Notes: generated by a model from the sequence alone, not told the origin. A stretch of DNA of 64,000 nucleotides from Photobacterium alginatilyticum (GCF_009910675.1 NZ_RSEJ01000004.1:124001-188000), one strand, 5' to 3'; counted from the first letter of the stretch, positions 35,675 through 45,544 are shown. Made by a program: numbers and translations.

Positions 35675-36628
35675 ATGCTGAGCTTCCTATCACGCCATTC
35701 GTCTCTATTACTTATCATTGCTGCAGTATGCGGCTTCGCATTTCCATCAGCTTCGGCAGCCGTATTTCCCTACCTTCCCTACATTTTATTTTGCTTAATG
35801 CTCTTTACACTGCTTGGCATGCAACAGCGCGAATTAATCAAAATGCTGGCACTGCGCTCTGTGTGGCTATATGCCGGCTTTCATTCCGTGTTCCTCTCAC
35901 TCGTAAGCTGTTCTATAGCCCTTCTGGCCGGCGCCAGCGCCTCACTAACGCTTGCTATATCAGCTGTCGCTGCCACAGGCTCACTATTTGCCACGCCTGC
36001 CATAGCCCGCTCTGTGGGCCTTGAGCCCCTAAAAGCAATGGCCATAACCATCTCTTCGACACTGCTAATGCCTGTTGTGCTCTATGTGAACTTATTGCTT
36101 TTTCAGGACAGTAGCTTTTCACTGGATATGCAAAGCTATCTTCAGCGTTTGGTTATATTCATTTTCGGCCCAATGCTATTTTCTGCAGTCTGTTACCGTA
36201 TTGTTCCTCGTAACCTGCTCAGCCGGGTACATGCAAAACTATCCCAGGTAACTATCTTATTAGTTCTGGCTTTTCCATTTGGCCTGATTGGCCCATTCAG
36301 GGAAGTATTCGATCAGTCATATTCAGCAGGTATCTTTTTCTTCTTTATTGGGCTTGCTATTTGCGCCTTGTACTTTCTTGCAGGCTATGTTGCCTACGCC
36401 AGGGCTGGTATCGATGAAGGATTACTGGCAGCGATTACCTCAGCTAATCGTAATGTACTGCTTACATTTACCGTTGCAGGCAGCTACCTGGGGCCCGATT
36501 TTTTGGTCCTGATGGGGGCAATTCAACTACCTACCTATTGTTTGCCTATGCTCGTAAAGTGGCTCAATCGCTATCTGAGAAAAAGTACTGTACTCAAGAC
36601 ATCACCGTCCTCCAATACTGATATCTAA
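35675..36628 (+). CDS. BASS-type (bile acid:sodium symporter family) membrane transporter
   Basis: 317 residues from ATG 35675 (MLSFLSRHSSLLLIIAAVCG). The longer frame upstream is less likely. There are nine to ten membrane segments, with LFTLLGMQQRELIKML after the second helix, an AVAATGSLFATPAIARSVGLE segment and ITSANRNVLLTFTVAG, equivalent to the crossing helices of the SBF fold. The substrate is unknown; organic anions are typical. It stands alone upstream of the ribB riboswitch. Confidence 0.72.
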   Translation: MLSFLSRHSSLLLIIAAVCGFAFPSASAAVFPYLPYILFCLMLFTLLGMQQRELIKMLALRSVWLYAGFHSVFLSLVSCSIALLAGASASLTLAISAVAATGSLFATPAIARSVGLEPLKAMAITISSTLLMPVVLYVNLLLFQDSSFSLDMQSYLQRLVIFIFGPMLFSAVCYRIVPRNLLSRVHAKLSQVTILLVLAFPFGLIGPFREVFDQSYSAGIFFFFIGLAICALYFLAGYVAYARAGIDEGLLAAITSANRNVLLTFTVAGSYLGPDFLVLMGAIQLPTYCLPMLVKWLNRYLRKSTVLKTSPSSNTDI

Positions 36629-36763
36629 CAACCTTGGAAGCTGGTTGAAATCCACGCGAACTCTGATGATAAATCACTCAGCGAGCCATCCAGTTCAAAC
36701 TTATGCGCCCAAATCGACACTTTCTCTTGCTTGTGTCGGTTGATTTCCCTAAGATTTCTTCGA

Positions 36764-36952
36764 ATTCTCAGGGCGGGGTGAAATTCCCCACCGGCGGTAG
36801 TTCAAACAGCAGAGTTTGCCATTTGAAAAGCCCGCGAGCGCTTAACTGGTTTGTTACGCAACCAACCTGTTAAGGTCAGCAGATCTGGTCCAGTACTTAC
36901 TATAAGTATCAATCCAGAGCCGACGGTTATAGTCCGGATGAAAGAGAATCGG
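36764..36952 (+). ncRNA. FMN riboswitch (RFN element)
   Basis: The conserved blocks appear in order: ATTCTCAGGGCGGGGTGAAA, TTCCCCACCGGCGGTAG, AGCCCGCGAGCGC, the GGTCAGCAGATCTGGT segment, then CCAGAGCCGACGGTTATAGT and CCGGATGAAAGAGAATC. It binds flavin mononucleotide. An ATGGCC-TTT-GGCCAT hairpin (36955-36969) follows and may be part of the expression platform. It leads ribB. Confidence 0.96.
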
Positions 36953-37102
36953 TGATGGCCTTTGGCCATAGGCTTTTACAATACAATTGCCGATGTAAGT
37001 TGGCTTTGTTATATCTTTCTGTAAAGCTATTTTAGCATTTGCTAAAACGCTGACTTTTCACGCCCTGATTCTGGTATCTTTTTTATTTGGAGTACTTTTA
37101 CC

Positions 37103-37780
37103 ATGAATCAGTCACTACTATCCCCTTTTGGTACGCCGTTCGAGCGTGTTGAAGCTGGTCTTGATGCAATCCGCAACGGTCGCGGCGTCCTTGTTGTTGA
37201 CGATGAAGATCGTGAAAATGAAGGTGACATCATTTTCTCTGCCGAAACACTTACCACAGAACAGATGGCAATTATGATCCGTGAATGTTCAGGCATTGTT
37301 TGCCTCTGCCTGACAGAAGAGCGCGTCGAGCAACTTGAACTGCCAATGATGGTTGAAAACAATACCAGTGCAAACCAGACCGGATTCACTGTTACTATCG
37401 AAGCGGCCCACGGCGTTACGACAGGCGTATCTGCAGCCGATCGTGTAACGACAATTAAAGCGGCAATTGCAGACGGAGCAAAACCTGCCGATTTAAGCCG
37501 CCCTGGTCATGTATTCCCACTTAAAGCGAATCCTGAAGGTGTACTGGCGCGTCGTGGTCATACCGAAGCAACTATTGATTTGATGAGGCTTTCAGGCTTG
37601 AAGCCTTACGGTGTACTTTGTGAGCTCACTAATCCAGATGGCACAATGGCCCGCCTGCCGGAAGTGATTAAGTTTGGTGAGAAATTTGATATGCCTGTAC
37701 TGACAATCGAAGATTTAGCCGCCTATAGACTAGCAAAGGAAGTCGCTAACTCTGAGCAGCCAGAGGCTATTACCGCTTGA
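37103..37780 (+). CDS. ribB: 3,4-dihydroxy-2-butanone 4-phosphate synthase
   Basis: A 225-residue enzyme that makes the four-carbon unit of riboflavin from ribulose 5-phosphate. The loop [15 protein letters not shown] carries the acidic metal and catalytic residues. [26 protein letters not shown] and [14 protein letters not shown] complete the active site. There is no fused GTP cyclohydrolase II domain. It is a stand-alone gene under an FMN riboswitch, as in other vibrios. Confidence 0.97.
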   Translation: MNQSLLSPFGTPFERVEAGLDAIRNGRGVLVVDDEDRENEGDIIFSAETLTTEQMAIMIRECSGIVCLCLTEERVEQLELPMMVENNTSANQTGFTVTIEAAHGVTTGVSAADRVTTIKAAIADGAKPADLSRPGHVFPLKANPEGVLARRGHTEATIDLMRLSGLKPYGVLCELTNPDGTMARLPEVIKFGEKFDMPVLTIEDLAAYRLAKEVANSEQPEAITA

Positions 37781-37798
37781 TAAGCGAGAAATGATACT

Positions 37799-37826
37799 AA
37801 AAAGCCGCGACCAAGCGCGGCTTTTT
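37799..37826 (+). terminator. Rho-independent terminator of ribB
   Basis: AAAAAGCCGCG and CGCGGCTTTTT pair across ACCAAG, 18 bases after the ribB stop. Confidence 0.88.
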
Positions 37827-37874
37827 ACCGATCAACGCATTCATTATATTCACAGTAGGTATATCCAAATAGTG

Positions 37875-37967
37875 TTAAACCCCAGCGGCTGGGATAAAAT
37901 AAATCAACACAGACCAAGCTGAAATCCACCCAGTTACCATTGCTACATCGACCCAATCACGACTCAT
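37875..37967 (-). CDS. Candidate 30-aa small membrane protein
   Basis: Translation of the minus strand gives MSRDWVDVAMVTGWISAW plus SVLIYFIPAAGV. This is a single hydrophobic helix with a charged N-terminus, like known bacterial micro-membrane proteins. GGAGATG lies six bases before the ATG. It sits alone in the 440-bp gap between ribB and the CatB-type gene, and I see nothing else in that gap apart from terminators. Short ORFs can arise by chance, so confidence is limited. Confidence 0.42.
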   Translation of the reverse strand: MSRDWVDVAMVTGWISAWSVLIYFIPAAGV

Positions 37968-38112
37968 ACCGCATCTCCACAATTACTTACCTGACTACCT
38001 TTTATCGTCATAGGCTTATAAGTCTTTAGTTTTTTTTTACATCTTTCTATTAATTTACTGAATTAATTTTAACCTGCTCCCAAATATATTCCCTCTATGA
38101 ATAAATAAAAAT

Positions 38113-38138
38113 CGGAGTGCCATTTTTATGACACTCCG
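38113..38138 (-). terminator. Terminator of the CatB-type acetyltransferase gene
   Basis: CGGAGTG-C-CAT pairs with ATG-A-CACTCCG around TTTT, with one internal mismatch. The minus-strand tail is ATTTTTATTTATT. Confidence 0.7.
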
Positions 38139-38222
38139 GACGGTGGTTTTCAATATTTTGACGAAACTTAACGGCAATAAAGCGCAATTTCGCTGAAGTT
38201 ATTACGTTAAGGTTCTGAGACT

Positions 38223-38864
38223 TTAATCTTGATCATAGTCTTTGATTGCCCTTTCAAGGGCAGTCAAATCAGAGCTGCATAAATAAGGCTTCAGGGAATC
38301 AAACTTATCTTCAGGCCAGCTGTAGATATCAAATTCCACCAATTTATCTATCACCTCACGGGAGAAACGATAGCGTATATGCTTTGCCGGATTGCCCCCG
38401 ACAATGCTATATGGTTCGACGTTCTTGGTAACGACACTATTGGCGGCTATTACCGCTCCCTCACCTACTCTAACGCCAGGCATAATCATTGCCCGCATAC
38501 CAATCCAGCAGCCGTCACCTATATGAGTATCACCTTTTCCGATATAGGATTCTTCAATATGGTCCATAAATGGATACAGTGAGAACCAATCAACCCGGTG
38601 GTTGTGGTTTCCTCCCATCAAAATAACAACTTCAGCCGCAATACACACATAGTCGCCGATATAGAGTTTATCGACCTCCCATTGTGTGGGCGCATCACGG
38701 GTTAGCTCATCACCGAGCAGGTAACGAACCACGGATTGTTCAAAACCATCGTCCCAATAATCACTGTAATAACTGTGACTCCCCTTAACGATGATATTTT
38801 TATTAGTGACAACGTCACTTAGTAGTTGAGTTTTTGTCCAAGTTTTATTTATCTGGTTTTTCAT
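38223..38864 (-). CDS. CatB/Vat-type hexapeptide-repeat O-acetyltransferase
   Basis: 213 residues from ATG 38864; a longer frame to 38948 is open. The start, WTKTQLLSDVVTNKNIIVKGSHSYYSDYW, then VVRYLL, VDKLYIGDYVCIA, GGNHNHRVDWFSLYPF and the left-handed beta-helix GDGCWIGMRAMIMPGVRVGEG, and SIVGGNPAKHIRYRF, match the xenobiotic acetyltransferase family. The catalytic His is in NHNHRVDW. Chromosomal vibrio members include CatB types that can acetylate chloramphenicol. The natural substrate here is unknown. Confidence 0.86.
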   Translation of the reverse strand: MKNQINKTWTKTQLLSDVVTNKNIIVKGSHSYYSDYWDDGFEQSVVRYLLGDELTRDAPTQWEVDKLYIGDYVCIAAEVVILMGGNHNHRVDWFSLYPFMDHIEESYIGKGDTHIGDGCWIGMRAMIMPGVRVGEGAVIAANSVVTKNVEPYSIVGGNPAKHIRYRFSREVIDKLVEFDIYSWPEDKFDSLKPYLCSSDLTALERAIKDYDQD

Positions 38865-39067
38865 GGCATCGCCTTTATCAGTCAATCTGGCTGACTGTTT
38901 CATTATTTGCTCTGCGCCATGGAACGTTACGGAATTTGTACCAAACAAATCCCATCGTCTATGGCGATAATTCTACGTCCGGAAAATTATCGCCGCCTTG
39001 CTTACCCTTGGCTGATTAAGCAACGGGCTAAAAAGGATATATTGATTCATCTTGTTAATTCATTCTG

Positions 39068-40825
39068 TCAGGCGACAACCTGAGAACACTCGCATGGAAT
39101 ATAGGAAATCAGCGTTTCTGTCGGTGCTGCCAACATCCCCATTTCTATTGCATAGGTTGAGAAAGCATCTGCCATCGTTACGTTGAGTGTCACTGGCTCA
39201 GAAACACAGTCCAGCAACGCACTGTAGCCTTCTTTACCTGTAGCCGTATAACCAGAAGAAACTGAGGTATACACCACCTCGTCTTCAATATCGATCCAGC
39301 TTCCATCCTTGAACGTTTGCAGACTTTCAATACGCAACCCTGGTGACGAACAGCAACGATAAGTGAAACGTAAATGTGATGTATAAGGAAAGCTCCCACT
39401 CCCCGTACCTTCAACACCGTTATCAATGGCATTGTTAATCGCCCCTTCCAGGGCAGCCCTGATCTGTTTGCCTTTTACCTGATAGACCATCAGTTCTATG
39501 GCGAAAGGTAACAGTTTACCGGCAATGTCAGCCGACGTAATCGGTCCAGGGTTAAGCGAGGCTCTAACCCCACCAGCATTATGAATGGCAAAATCAACGT
39601 CATGGCCCAGTTGTCGTCCCTTCCAGACAAAGCTATCAACCACCAGCGGTGCTATCTGGCTTCCGCCTTTGTGATCGGGGATCCTGACATGGCGTAAAGG
39701 CTCCACCGCTTCTGCAATATGCTGTGTTTGCAACTGGCGTACATCAGGACGATAGTCTGTGTTGAGAATGTTCTCTATAAACGGGTCTTTGGCACAAAGA
39801 CGAACATTTGCTTGTGCCTTCAGATACTGTTTGACCGCATCATGGCTATTTTCGTCAAGGTGCTCGCTTCGTGTTGCATCCACAGTAAACTGCCTTCCCA
39901 ACAAGAGCTGATTTACCCCGCTCGCACTGGCGACAGTTCCATCAGGATTAAAATCGAGTTCAAGCTGTCCCAGTGCCAATGCATTACAACCAGCCTGCAC
40001 CACACAGGTACCGTTTACCATTTTCGCATAGGAATCAGTGACACCGTAACCGACATTAGAAAAGTCGCCCTGCATTGTGTGGGTATGTCCGCCGATAATT
40101 GCACCAATTCCATCAACCTGAGAAGCAAGCTCGAGATCCCGGTCATAACCAAGATGACTTAGCAAAACGATTTTGTTGATCCCTTGCAATCTTATAGCCG
40201 CAACGGTTTTTTCAGCCACGCTCACAACATTCAGAAAAGAGGTATCAGGATCAGGATTGGCAATACCCGCCATATTTTCAATGGCCAATCCAAAAATCGC
40301 GACCGGTTCACCTTCAACATCTTTAACGATATAGCGGCCATGATCATTGGTATTATCAAATGAATAAACATTGTTCTTGCTGCGAAGCGGATTAGGCTTG
40401 GACTGGTTTTCATCCGCCAGGTCCCAGTTGGCAACCAACAGAGGAAAGTTAGCCTGATCCATGAAATCAGCAACAACCCCATTACCCATGTCTAACTCGT
40501 GGTTACCCAACGCCATGGCTTCTACACCAATTGCATTGAGCAATTTAGCATTTGCCAGGCCTTTATATAGAGAGAAAAACAATGTGCCCTGAAAACAGTC
40601 ACCAGCATGAACAAACATAAACTCACGCCCTTTCAGGTGTGCCTGCATTTTGACATCCTTAACCGCTGACGACACGCGGGAGAACCCACCACAGCTTGCA
40701 TACACCGACGTCTCCGCGTCCAGTACTTGCTCGGGCAAACTGAGTGATATCGAAGAGGGTTCAAAGTGCGAGTGTGTGTCGTTGATATGCGCGATTGTTA
40801 AGTTCGCTGAGCGGTGCTTTGTCAT
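39068..40825 (-). CDS. 5'-nucleotidase/metallophosphatase (UshA-like), no export signal
   Basis: A 585-residue protein. The metal-binding domain has AHINDTHSHFEPSS, FVHAGDCFQGTLF, AMALGNHELDMG, LLSHLGYDRD and IIGGHTHTMQG. The C-terminal nucleotide-binding domain has AIHNAGGVRASLNPGPITSAD and YQVKGKQIRAALEGAI. UshA homologues are exported, but this one begins MTKHRSANLTIAH with no signal peptide. It is therefore predicted to be cytoplasmic, or its true start lies elsewhere. Unusually many Cys residues are present (YRCCSSPG, IPCECSQ). The YeeE-type gene is divergent. Confidence 0.85.
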   Translation of the reverse strand: MTKHRSANLTIAHINDTHSHFEPSSISLSLPEQVLDAETSVYASCGGFSRVSSAVKDVKMQAHLKGREFMFVHAGDCFQGTLFFSLYKGLANAKLLNAIGVEAMALGNHELDMGNGVVADFMDQANFPLLVANWDLADENQSKPNPLRSKNNVYSFDNTNDHGRYIVKDVEGEPVAIFGLAIENMAGIANPDPDTSFLNVVSVAEKTVAAIRLQGINKIVLLSHLGYDRDLELASQVDGIGAIIGGHTHTMQGDFSNVGYGVTDSYAKMVNGTCVVQAGCNALALGQLELDFNPDGTVASASGVNQLLLGRQFTVDATRSEHLDENSHDAVKQYLKAQANVRLCAKDPFIENILNTDYRPDVRQLQTQHIAEAVEPLRHVRIPDHKGGSQIAPLVVDSFVWKGRQLGHDVDFAIHNAGGVRASLNPGPITSADIAGKLLPFAIELMVYQVKGKQIRAALEGAINNAIDNGVEGTGSGSFPYTSHLRFTYRCCSSPGLRIESLQTFKDGSWIDIEDEVVYTSVSSGYTATGKEGYSALLDCVSEPVTLNVTMADAFSTYAIEMGMLAAPTETLISYIPCECSQVVA

Positions 40826-41087
40826 ATAGGCTTATTGCTCTCCATTTCTTTCTTTTCTCTGGTATGAGCCACATCATAATACAATATGACTCAAATCACA
40901 TAATTTCCTGATACATTCTTTTGCACAAACTAAGTTTGTGACATTTGACAAGGTGTATGAGAGTTCTGGCAGTACTTCATTCGATAAGCCTTACCCCCCC
41001 GTAGGCATTAATCCTCGGCGATTCAGCCCAAGCCTGACGTATTATAGTTAAAAGATAATCACTACAAATTTATGACAAGGCGATATC

Positions 41088-42026
41088 ATGGTTGGTTATC
41101 TGTTACCTATATTTCTTGCCTGCATAGTCGGTATTCTTGCTCAGAAAACAGGCCTTTGTATGGTTAGAGGAGTTCAGGAACTACTTGCCAAACGTCCCGG
41201 ATTTCTTGCCACAATTCTATGTTGCGGGTTCTGGTTCTGGCTCGTCACCCCCTACGATATTGAAGACAGTGTCAGCCTCGCAATGAACCGCCATTCCGTC
41301 AGCACACCTTTTATCTTGGGGGGATTACTGTTCGGGCTAGGCGCGGCCATCAATAAGGGCTGCTCTATATCCACCATCACCAAGCTATCCAAGGGCCATT
41401 ACCATATGTTTTCTACAGTGGGCGGATGGCTCATCGGATGGTGTTTACTTGCCTCTATCCCAACAGAACTTAACTACTCACCGCTCGCACCAATAACAAG
41501 CCCCTCCGTTACTGTGATTGTGGTGTTATTTGTTCTTGTTGCGATCATCATGTTTAGGATACCGCCGCAACGAAGACCGATTCTTCTTGGCATCATATTA
41601 TTTGGTGTTATTGCAAGTATTCTTACTTACCAGGTACCTGAATGGTCGCCCAGCCAGCTGTTCAAAGACATCTCTGCCGCCAGTATTCACGGGGAAACAG
41701 AGAAGTGGCCACCTCTGCAACGTTACCTAATACTTGTCGCGCTTATCTTTGGGATGAGCATTAGCGCTAAAAAGCGACTATCCGTCCATGAATTTGAGTT
41801 AAGGCCAAGCCAGATTATTGTTCACTTAATTGCAGGAATAATTATGGGCATTGGTGCTTCACTGGCGTTAGGTGGCAATGACTCGCAGTTACTCATCGCT
41901 CTGCCATCTTTCTCACCCGCAGGTGCCATTACTATCTTCTGTATGATTGCGGGGATCACTGGCGGAATATTGATCAGAAAAGCTATCCAGCATTTTACTG
42001 ACAGAGCGACGGATACTGACCAGTAA
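41088..42026 (+). CDS. YeeE/YedE-family sulfur-compound transporter
   Basis: A 312-residue protein with about nine membrane segments. The two internal halves carry the family cysteines: QKTGLCMVRG near residue 22 and GAAINKGCSISTITKLSKG near residue 90. Members related to TsuA import thiosulfate through Cys-lined pores. The second half (IIMGIGASLALGGNDSQLL) lacks a matching Cys, so the substrate is uncertain. It stands alone, divergent from the nucleotidase gene. Confidence 0.78.
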   Translation: MVGYLLPIFLACIVGILAQKTGLCMVRGVQELLAKRPGFLATILCCGFWFWLVTPYDIEDSVSLAMNRHSVSTPFILGGLLFGLGAAINKGCSISTITKLSKGHYHMFSTVGGWLIGWCLLASIPTELNYSPLAPITSPSVTVIVVLFVLVAIIMFRIPPQRRPILLGIILFGVIASILTYQVPEWSPSQLFKDISAASIHGETEKWPPLQRYLILVALIFGMSISAKKRLSVHEFELRPSQIIVHLIAGIIMGIGASLALGGNDSQLLIALPSFSPAGAITIFCMIAGITGGILIRKAIQHFTDRATDTDQ

Positions 42027-42069
42027 AACTGGCGAAAGCCCTATCGCTCATCGTTACGCATATAGCTGT

Positions 42070-42465
42070 TTACTGGTAACGGCCATGGCGCTGCAGGAAC
42101 TCAACTTTATAACCATCAGGATCCTGAACAAAAAAGAACTTCGCCAGTAATACACCGTCACGGAAGAATTCTTTTATCTCAGCAGGCTCATACCCAAACG
42201 CCTCTAGTTTCTCATGTTCTGCTTCCAAATCATCAACCGCAACTGCGATATGACCATACCCTGTACCATGAGTGTACGGCTCTTCTGTACCTTCATTCCA
42301 GGTCAGCTCGAGTTCCATATCGTTTTCTTCATTGCGAAGATAGACAAGGCTAAAGCCTTCAAAATCCAATCGCTCAGCAATATCAAGATCAAGCGCCTGC
42401 TTGTAGAATTTCAATGATTTATCAAGATCCACAACACGGATCATAGAGTGGATTATCTTAGCCAT
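42070..42465 (-). CDS. Glyoxalase I-like VOC-family protein
   Basis: 131 residues from ATG 42465, preceded by GGAG. Metal ligands of lactoylglutathione lyase are in place: His in KIIHSMIRV, Glu in MELELTW, His in GYGHIAVAV and Glu in KVEFLQR. Substrate strands SLKFYKQALDL and FVQDPDGYKVEF also match. It probably converts the methylglyoxal-glutathione hemithioacetal to lactoylglutathione, or is a close paralogue, since most vibrios have another gloA. Confidence 0.85.
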   Translation of the reverse strand: MAKIIHSMIRVVDLDKSLKFYKQALDLDIAERLDFEGFSLVYLRNEENDMELELTWNEGTEEPYTHGTGYGHIAVAVDDLEAEHEKLEAFGYEPAEIKEFFRDGVLLAKFFFVQDPDGYKVEFLQRHGRYQ

Positions 42466-42697
42466 CTGACAACTCCAGAAAATACTTATCTTTATCAATT
42501 ACACCTAAGCAGTTGATGGTTAAGTCAAATGCCGGCAAATTCAGTTTTCCGGACTATATCAATCTGGCTGAATAACAACAAGCTTTCAGTTTAAATCGGC
42601 GATTGAGTCTTTAAAATCAATGAGTTCTTACTATTCTGTGAGCTTGACACGCACATATACGACAAAGGTGCTGTACTCTAAATATTAGAGGTGAACT

Positions 42698-44365
42698 ATG
42701 CAGCTAAACCGAATTGAAGTTTCTGGATTCAGAGGGATCAAACGCCTATCACTGACTTTTGACGAGTTAACAGTGCTTATCGGTGAAAACGCCTGGGGTA
42801 AGTCTTCATTGCTCGATGCGTTAAGTATCGCCCTCTCTCCGGATACCAAGTTTTATAATTTTAAGTTCTCAGATTTTCATGTCGACTACACGGCAGGTCA
42901 TACCAAGATGACCCAGTTGCAGATCGTTCTTCATTGGCAGGAAGACTATCCGGGAGAATATAAGTTACGTAAATACAAGTGCTTTGCTCCCCTTTGGGTT
43001 GAAGGTAACGATGATATCAAACACCTCTACTATCAACTCGACAGCATTGTCAAAGACGACAAAATCATTAACCACCGTGCATTCCTCAATCAAAACGGTC
43101 AAGTTATAGATTGCGACGACAATGACAAGCTCGCTCGTCAACTGATGATTTTACATCCTATTGTCAGAATACGAGATGCACGCAGGCTGCATACTGAACC
43201 TGTCAGCAGCAATGGTAACGGGAATGGTCATAGCAACGGCGACAAAGAAAAGACTGAAAACGCGCGTATCCAACGGCGGCTTGAAAACACCTGCGAACGG
43301 CTTATGACCCGACCGGGACATGTTAGTCCTGAAGAGATAAAAAGCAGTATTAATGCGTTAAGAACTCTGGTCGATCATTATTTTGCTTTTACGCCACACA
43401 ATCGCTCTAAAGATTTTAACCGCGCCCACTTTCCGGTCAAAGCTCAGTACGCCGTCAACCCGTTGGAACAACTCACCCAGCCACAGATGACCAAACAAGG
43501 TCGGCTGGTGCTAATGGGCTTACTCAATGCCTTTATCCGAGCAAGAGGACCGGTTGAACTGAAGCGTATTTCACGCCCTATAATGATCCTCGAAGATCCA
43601 GAAGGCCGACTTCACCCAACCATTCTGCACCAAGCCTGGTCATTCATTATGAATATGCCAATGCAGAAGATCCTGACGACCAATAGCCCGGATTTAACGA
43701 GTGTTGTGCCGTTACACACAATCAAAAAGCTGATTCGAGAACCGGACCGTACCCATGTCTATTCGATACTGCCAAAAAGGCTCAGCCGTGACGAAGAAAG
43801 ACGGGTAACATTCCATGTTCGGCTTCATCGCCCCAATGCGCTGTTTGCCCGTGCCTGGTTGTTAGTCGAAGGGGAAACCGAAGTCTGGTTATTCAACGAA
43901 TTTGCCCGTATCTGCGGTTATAACCTGGCCGCTGAAGGCGTACAAATTATTGAGTTTGCTCAGAGTGGATTAAAACCGCTCATTAAGGTAGCAAGAAGCC
44001 TGGGAATTGAGTGGCACCTCGTCGCTGACGGTGATCTGGCCGGTAAAAAGTATGCCGACACGGTCCGAAATTTATTGGGCACCGAAGCCGAACGCCACCG
44101 ATTAACCGTGCTGCCAAACCGGGATATCGAACACTTCCTGTTTAACAATGGTTACGAGCCTTTATTCCGTCGTCTGGCAAACATCCCACATGATAGCCAG
44201 GTTCCGCCCAAAAAGATTATATTAAGGGCCCTTAAACGTCATGCTAAGCCGGATGTCGCACTTGCCATGGTTGAATATACTGACGAAGATAACATTGAAG
44301 AGATCCCGCTCCTGCTTAGGTGGATACTCAAACGGATTGTTGCGATGTCGCGGGGAGTCAGTTAA
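42698..44365 (+). CDS. ybjD: OLD-family ATP-dependent endonuclease, YbjD-like
   Basis: A 555-residue protein. The N-terminal ABC-type ATPase has the Walker A VLIGENAWGKSSLLDAL (about 25-41), a signature region, and IMILEDPEGRLHPTILHQAW as Walker B with LTTNSPDL. A Gly/Asn-rich linker (SSNGNGNGHSNGD) interrupts the ATPase. The C-terminal Toprim domain begins WLLVEGETEVWLF (about 387) and has LVADGDLAGKKYAD. E. coli YbjD has the same size and order. OLD proteins nick DNA and some act in phage defence. YbjD's role is unsettled. Confidence 0.88.
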   Translation: MQLNRIEVSGFRGIKRLSLTFDELTVLIGENAWGKSSLLDALSIALSPDTKFYNFKFSDFHVDYTAGHTKMTQLQIVLHWQEDYPGEYKLRKYKCFAPLWVEGNDDIKHLYYQLDSIVKDDKIINHRAFLNQNGQVIDCDDNDKLARQLMILHPIVRIRDARRLHTEPVSSNGNGNGHSNGDKEKTENARIQRRLENTCERLMTRPGHVSPEEIKSSINALRTLVDHYFAFTPHNRSKDFNRAHFPVKAQYAVNPLEQLTQPQMTKQGRLVLMGLLNAFIRARGPVELKRISRPIMILEDPEGRLHPTILHQAWSFIMNMPMQKILTTNSPDLTSVVPLHTIKKLIREPDRTHVYSILPKRLSRDEERRVTFHVRLHRPNALFARAWLLVEGETEVWLFNEFARICGYNLAAEGVQIIEFAQSGLKPLIKVARSLGIEWHLVADGDLAGKKYADTVRNLLGTEAERHRLTVLPNRDIEHFLFNNGYEPLFRRLANIPHDSQVPPKKIILRALKRHAKPDVALAMVEYTDEDNIEEIPLLLRWILKRIVAMSRGVS

Positions 44366-44518
44366 TCCCTATCGATATAAATATTATGAAGTTCACACTT
44401 TCACAATAAATATCAAAACTTCGATACCGTAGCTTTGTTGCTCAGATGTTATTAGATAAAATTAAAAGATAACTATTAAAAGCATCTCTAATAAACAATC
44501 AGCCTGGAAGGAAGTATT

Positions 44519-45544
44519 TTGATTAACGAACTTCTTCACGCGCACAGAGCTTTCAACAAAATCCTAAGGATGCTCGCCCTGGGACAACAAAAAGAGGAAA
44601 TGCTCGAGCAGTTGATCGATGTAACCGAGAACATCTACACAGATCGGTTAACATCCATTTTGCTGCTCAATCCAAAAACAGACACCCTGCACTGTGCATA
44701 TGCGCCAAATTTACCTGAATTTTATAATAAGGCAATTGAGGGCATTCATATCGGTCCAAATGTCGGCTCATGCGGAGCTGCCGCTTACCATAAACAAAAA
44801 GTTATTACCGAGAATATCAACGAGCACAGTAACTGGACAAACTTCAAAGCCGTTGCCTCAAAGGCCAACCTGGCATCTTGCTGGTCAGTTCCAATAATGT
44901 CCTCTAAAAATAAATTATTAGGCACTTTTGCTACATACAGTGGCGAACCCGCAAGGCCCACCCCCTTCGAACTGGAAATTTTGGAAATGGCAGCCTCGGT
45001 TTGTGCTGTTACATTAGAGAAATACGAAATCGAAGAAGAACTCATGCAGTCTGCAACCTATGATTTTTTGACCAATGCCTACAACCGCCGGGCATTTTGT
45101 CAGAAGTTGCAACAAGAGATAGATGACTACAACAAGCATGATGACTACGTGGCGTTGTTCTATATCGACATCAACAACTTCAAGACAATCAATGATCAAT
45201 ATGGTCATGCATTTGGCGATTTGGTACTGGTAGAGACAACGAAACGTTTAAATAAACTCAGCTGTGACACAGGCGTTGTCGGGCGATTAGGCGGTGATGA
45301 ATTTGCGCTATTATCAACATTTGAAAACAAAGACGAATTTAAGCGCCAGCACCTTCAACTGCAAAATGATATCGGAAGTGGCCTTACTATTGATGATGTA
45401 AACTGCTCGGCATCAATTGGCTACACCCTGGTCAAACGGTGTGACATCGACGAACACGATATTCAATCACTCTTATGCCATGCTGATTCTGACATGTATA
45501 AAGCAAAGCAAAGATTTAAACGTCAGCTTATTGCCAGTTGCTAA
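44519..45544 (+). CDS. GAF-GGDEF diguanylate cyclase
   Basis: 341 residues starting at TTG 44519, which follows GGAAGGAAG. The GAF sensor domain (about 20-165) contains IHIGPNVGSCGAAAYHKQ and SCWSVPIMSSKNKLLGTFATY. The GGDEF domain (about 175-335) has the intact catalytic motif RLGGDEFALL and YDFLTNAYNRRAF. There is no clear RxxD inhibition site before it. It should make cyclic di-GMP in the cytoplasm in response to an unknown small-molecule or redox cue. Pel export in P. aeruginosa depends on c-di-GMP binding by PelD, so a link with the nearby pel genes is possible. Confidence 0.88.
   Translation: MINELLHAHRAFNKILRMLALGQQKEEMLEQLIDVTENIYTDRLTSILLLNPKTDTLHCAYAPNLPEFYNKAIEGIHIGPNVGSCGAAAYHKQKVITENINEHSNWTNFKAVASKANLASCWSVPIMSSKNKLLGTFATYSGEPARPTPFELEILEMAASVCAVTLEKYEIEEELMQSATYDFLTNAYNRRAFCQKLQQEIDDYNKHDDYVALFYIDINNFKTINDQYGHAFGDLVLVETTKRLNKLSCDTGVVGRLGGDEFALLSTFENKDEFKRQHLQLQNDIGSGLTIDDVNCSASIGYTLVKRCDIDEHDIQSLLCHADSDMYKAKQRFKRQLIASC

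Noticed and set aside
37103..37780. Bifunctional ribBA
   Set aside because: The 225-residue product ends before any GTP cyclohydrolase II domain.
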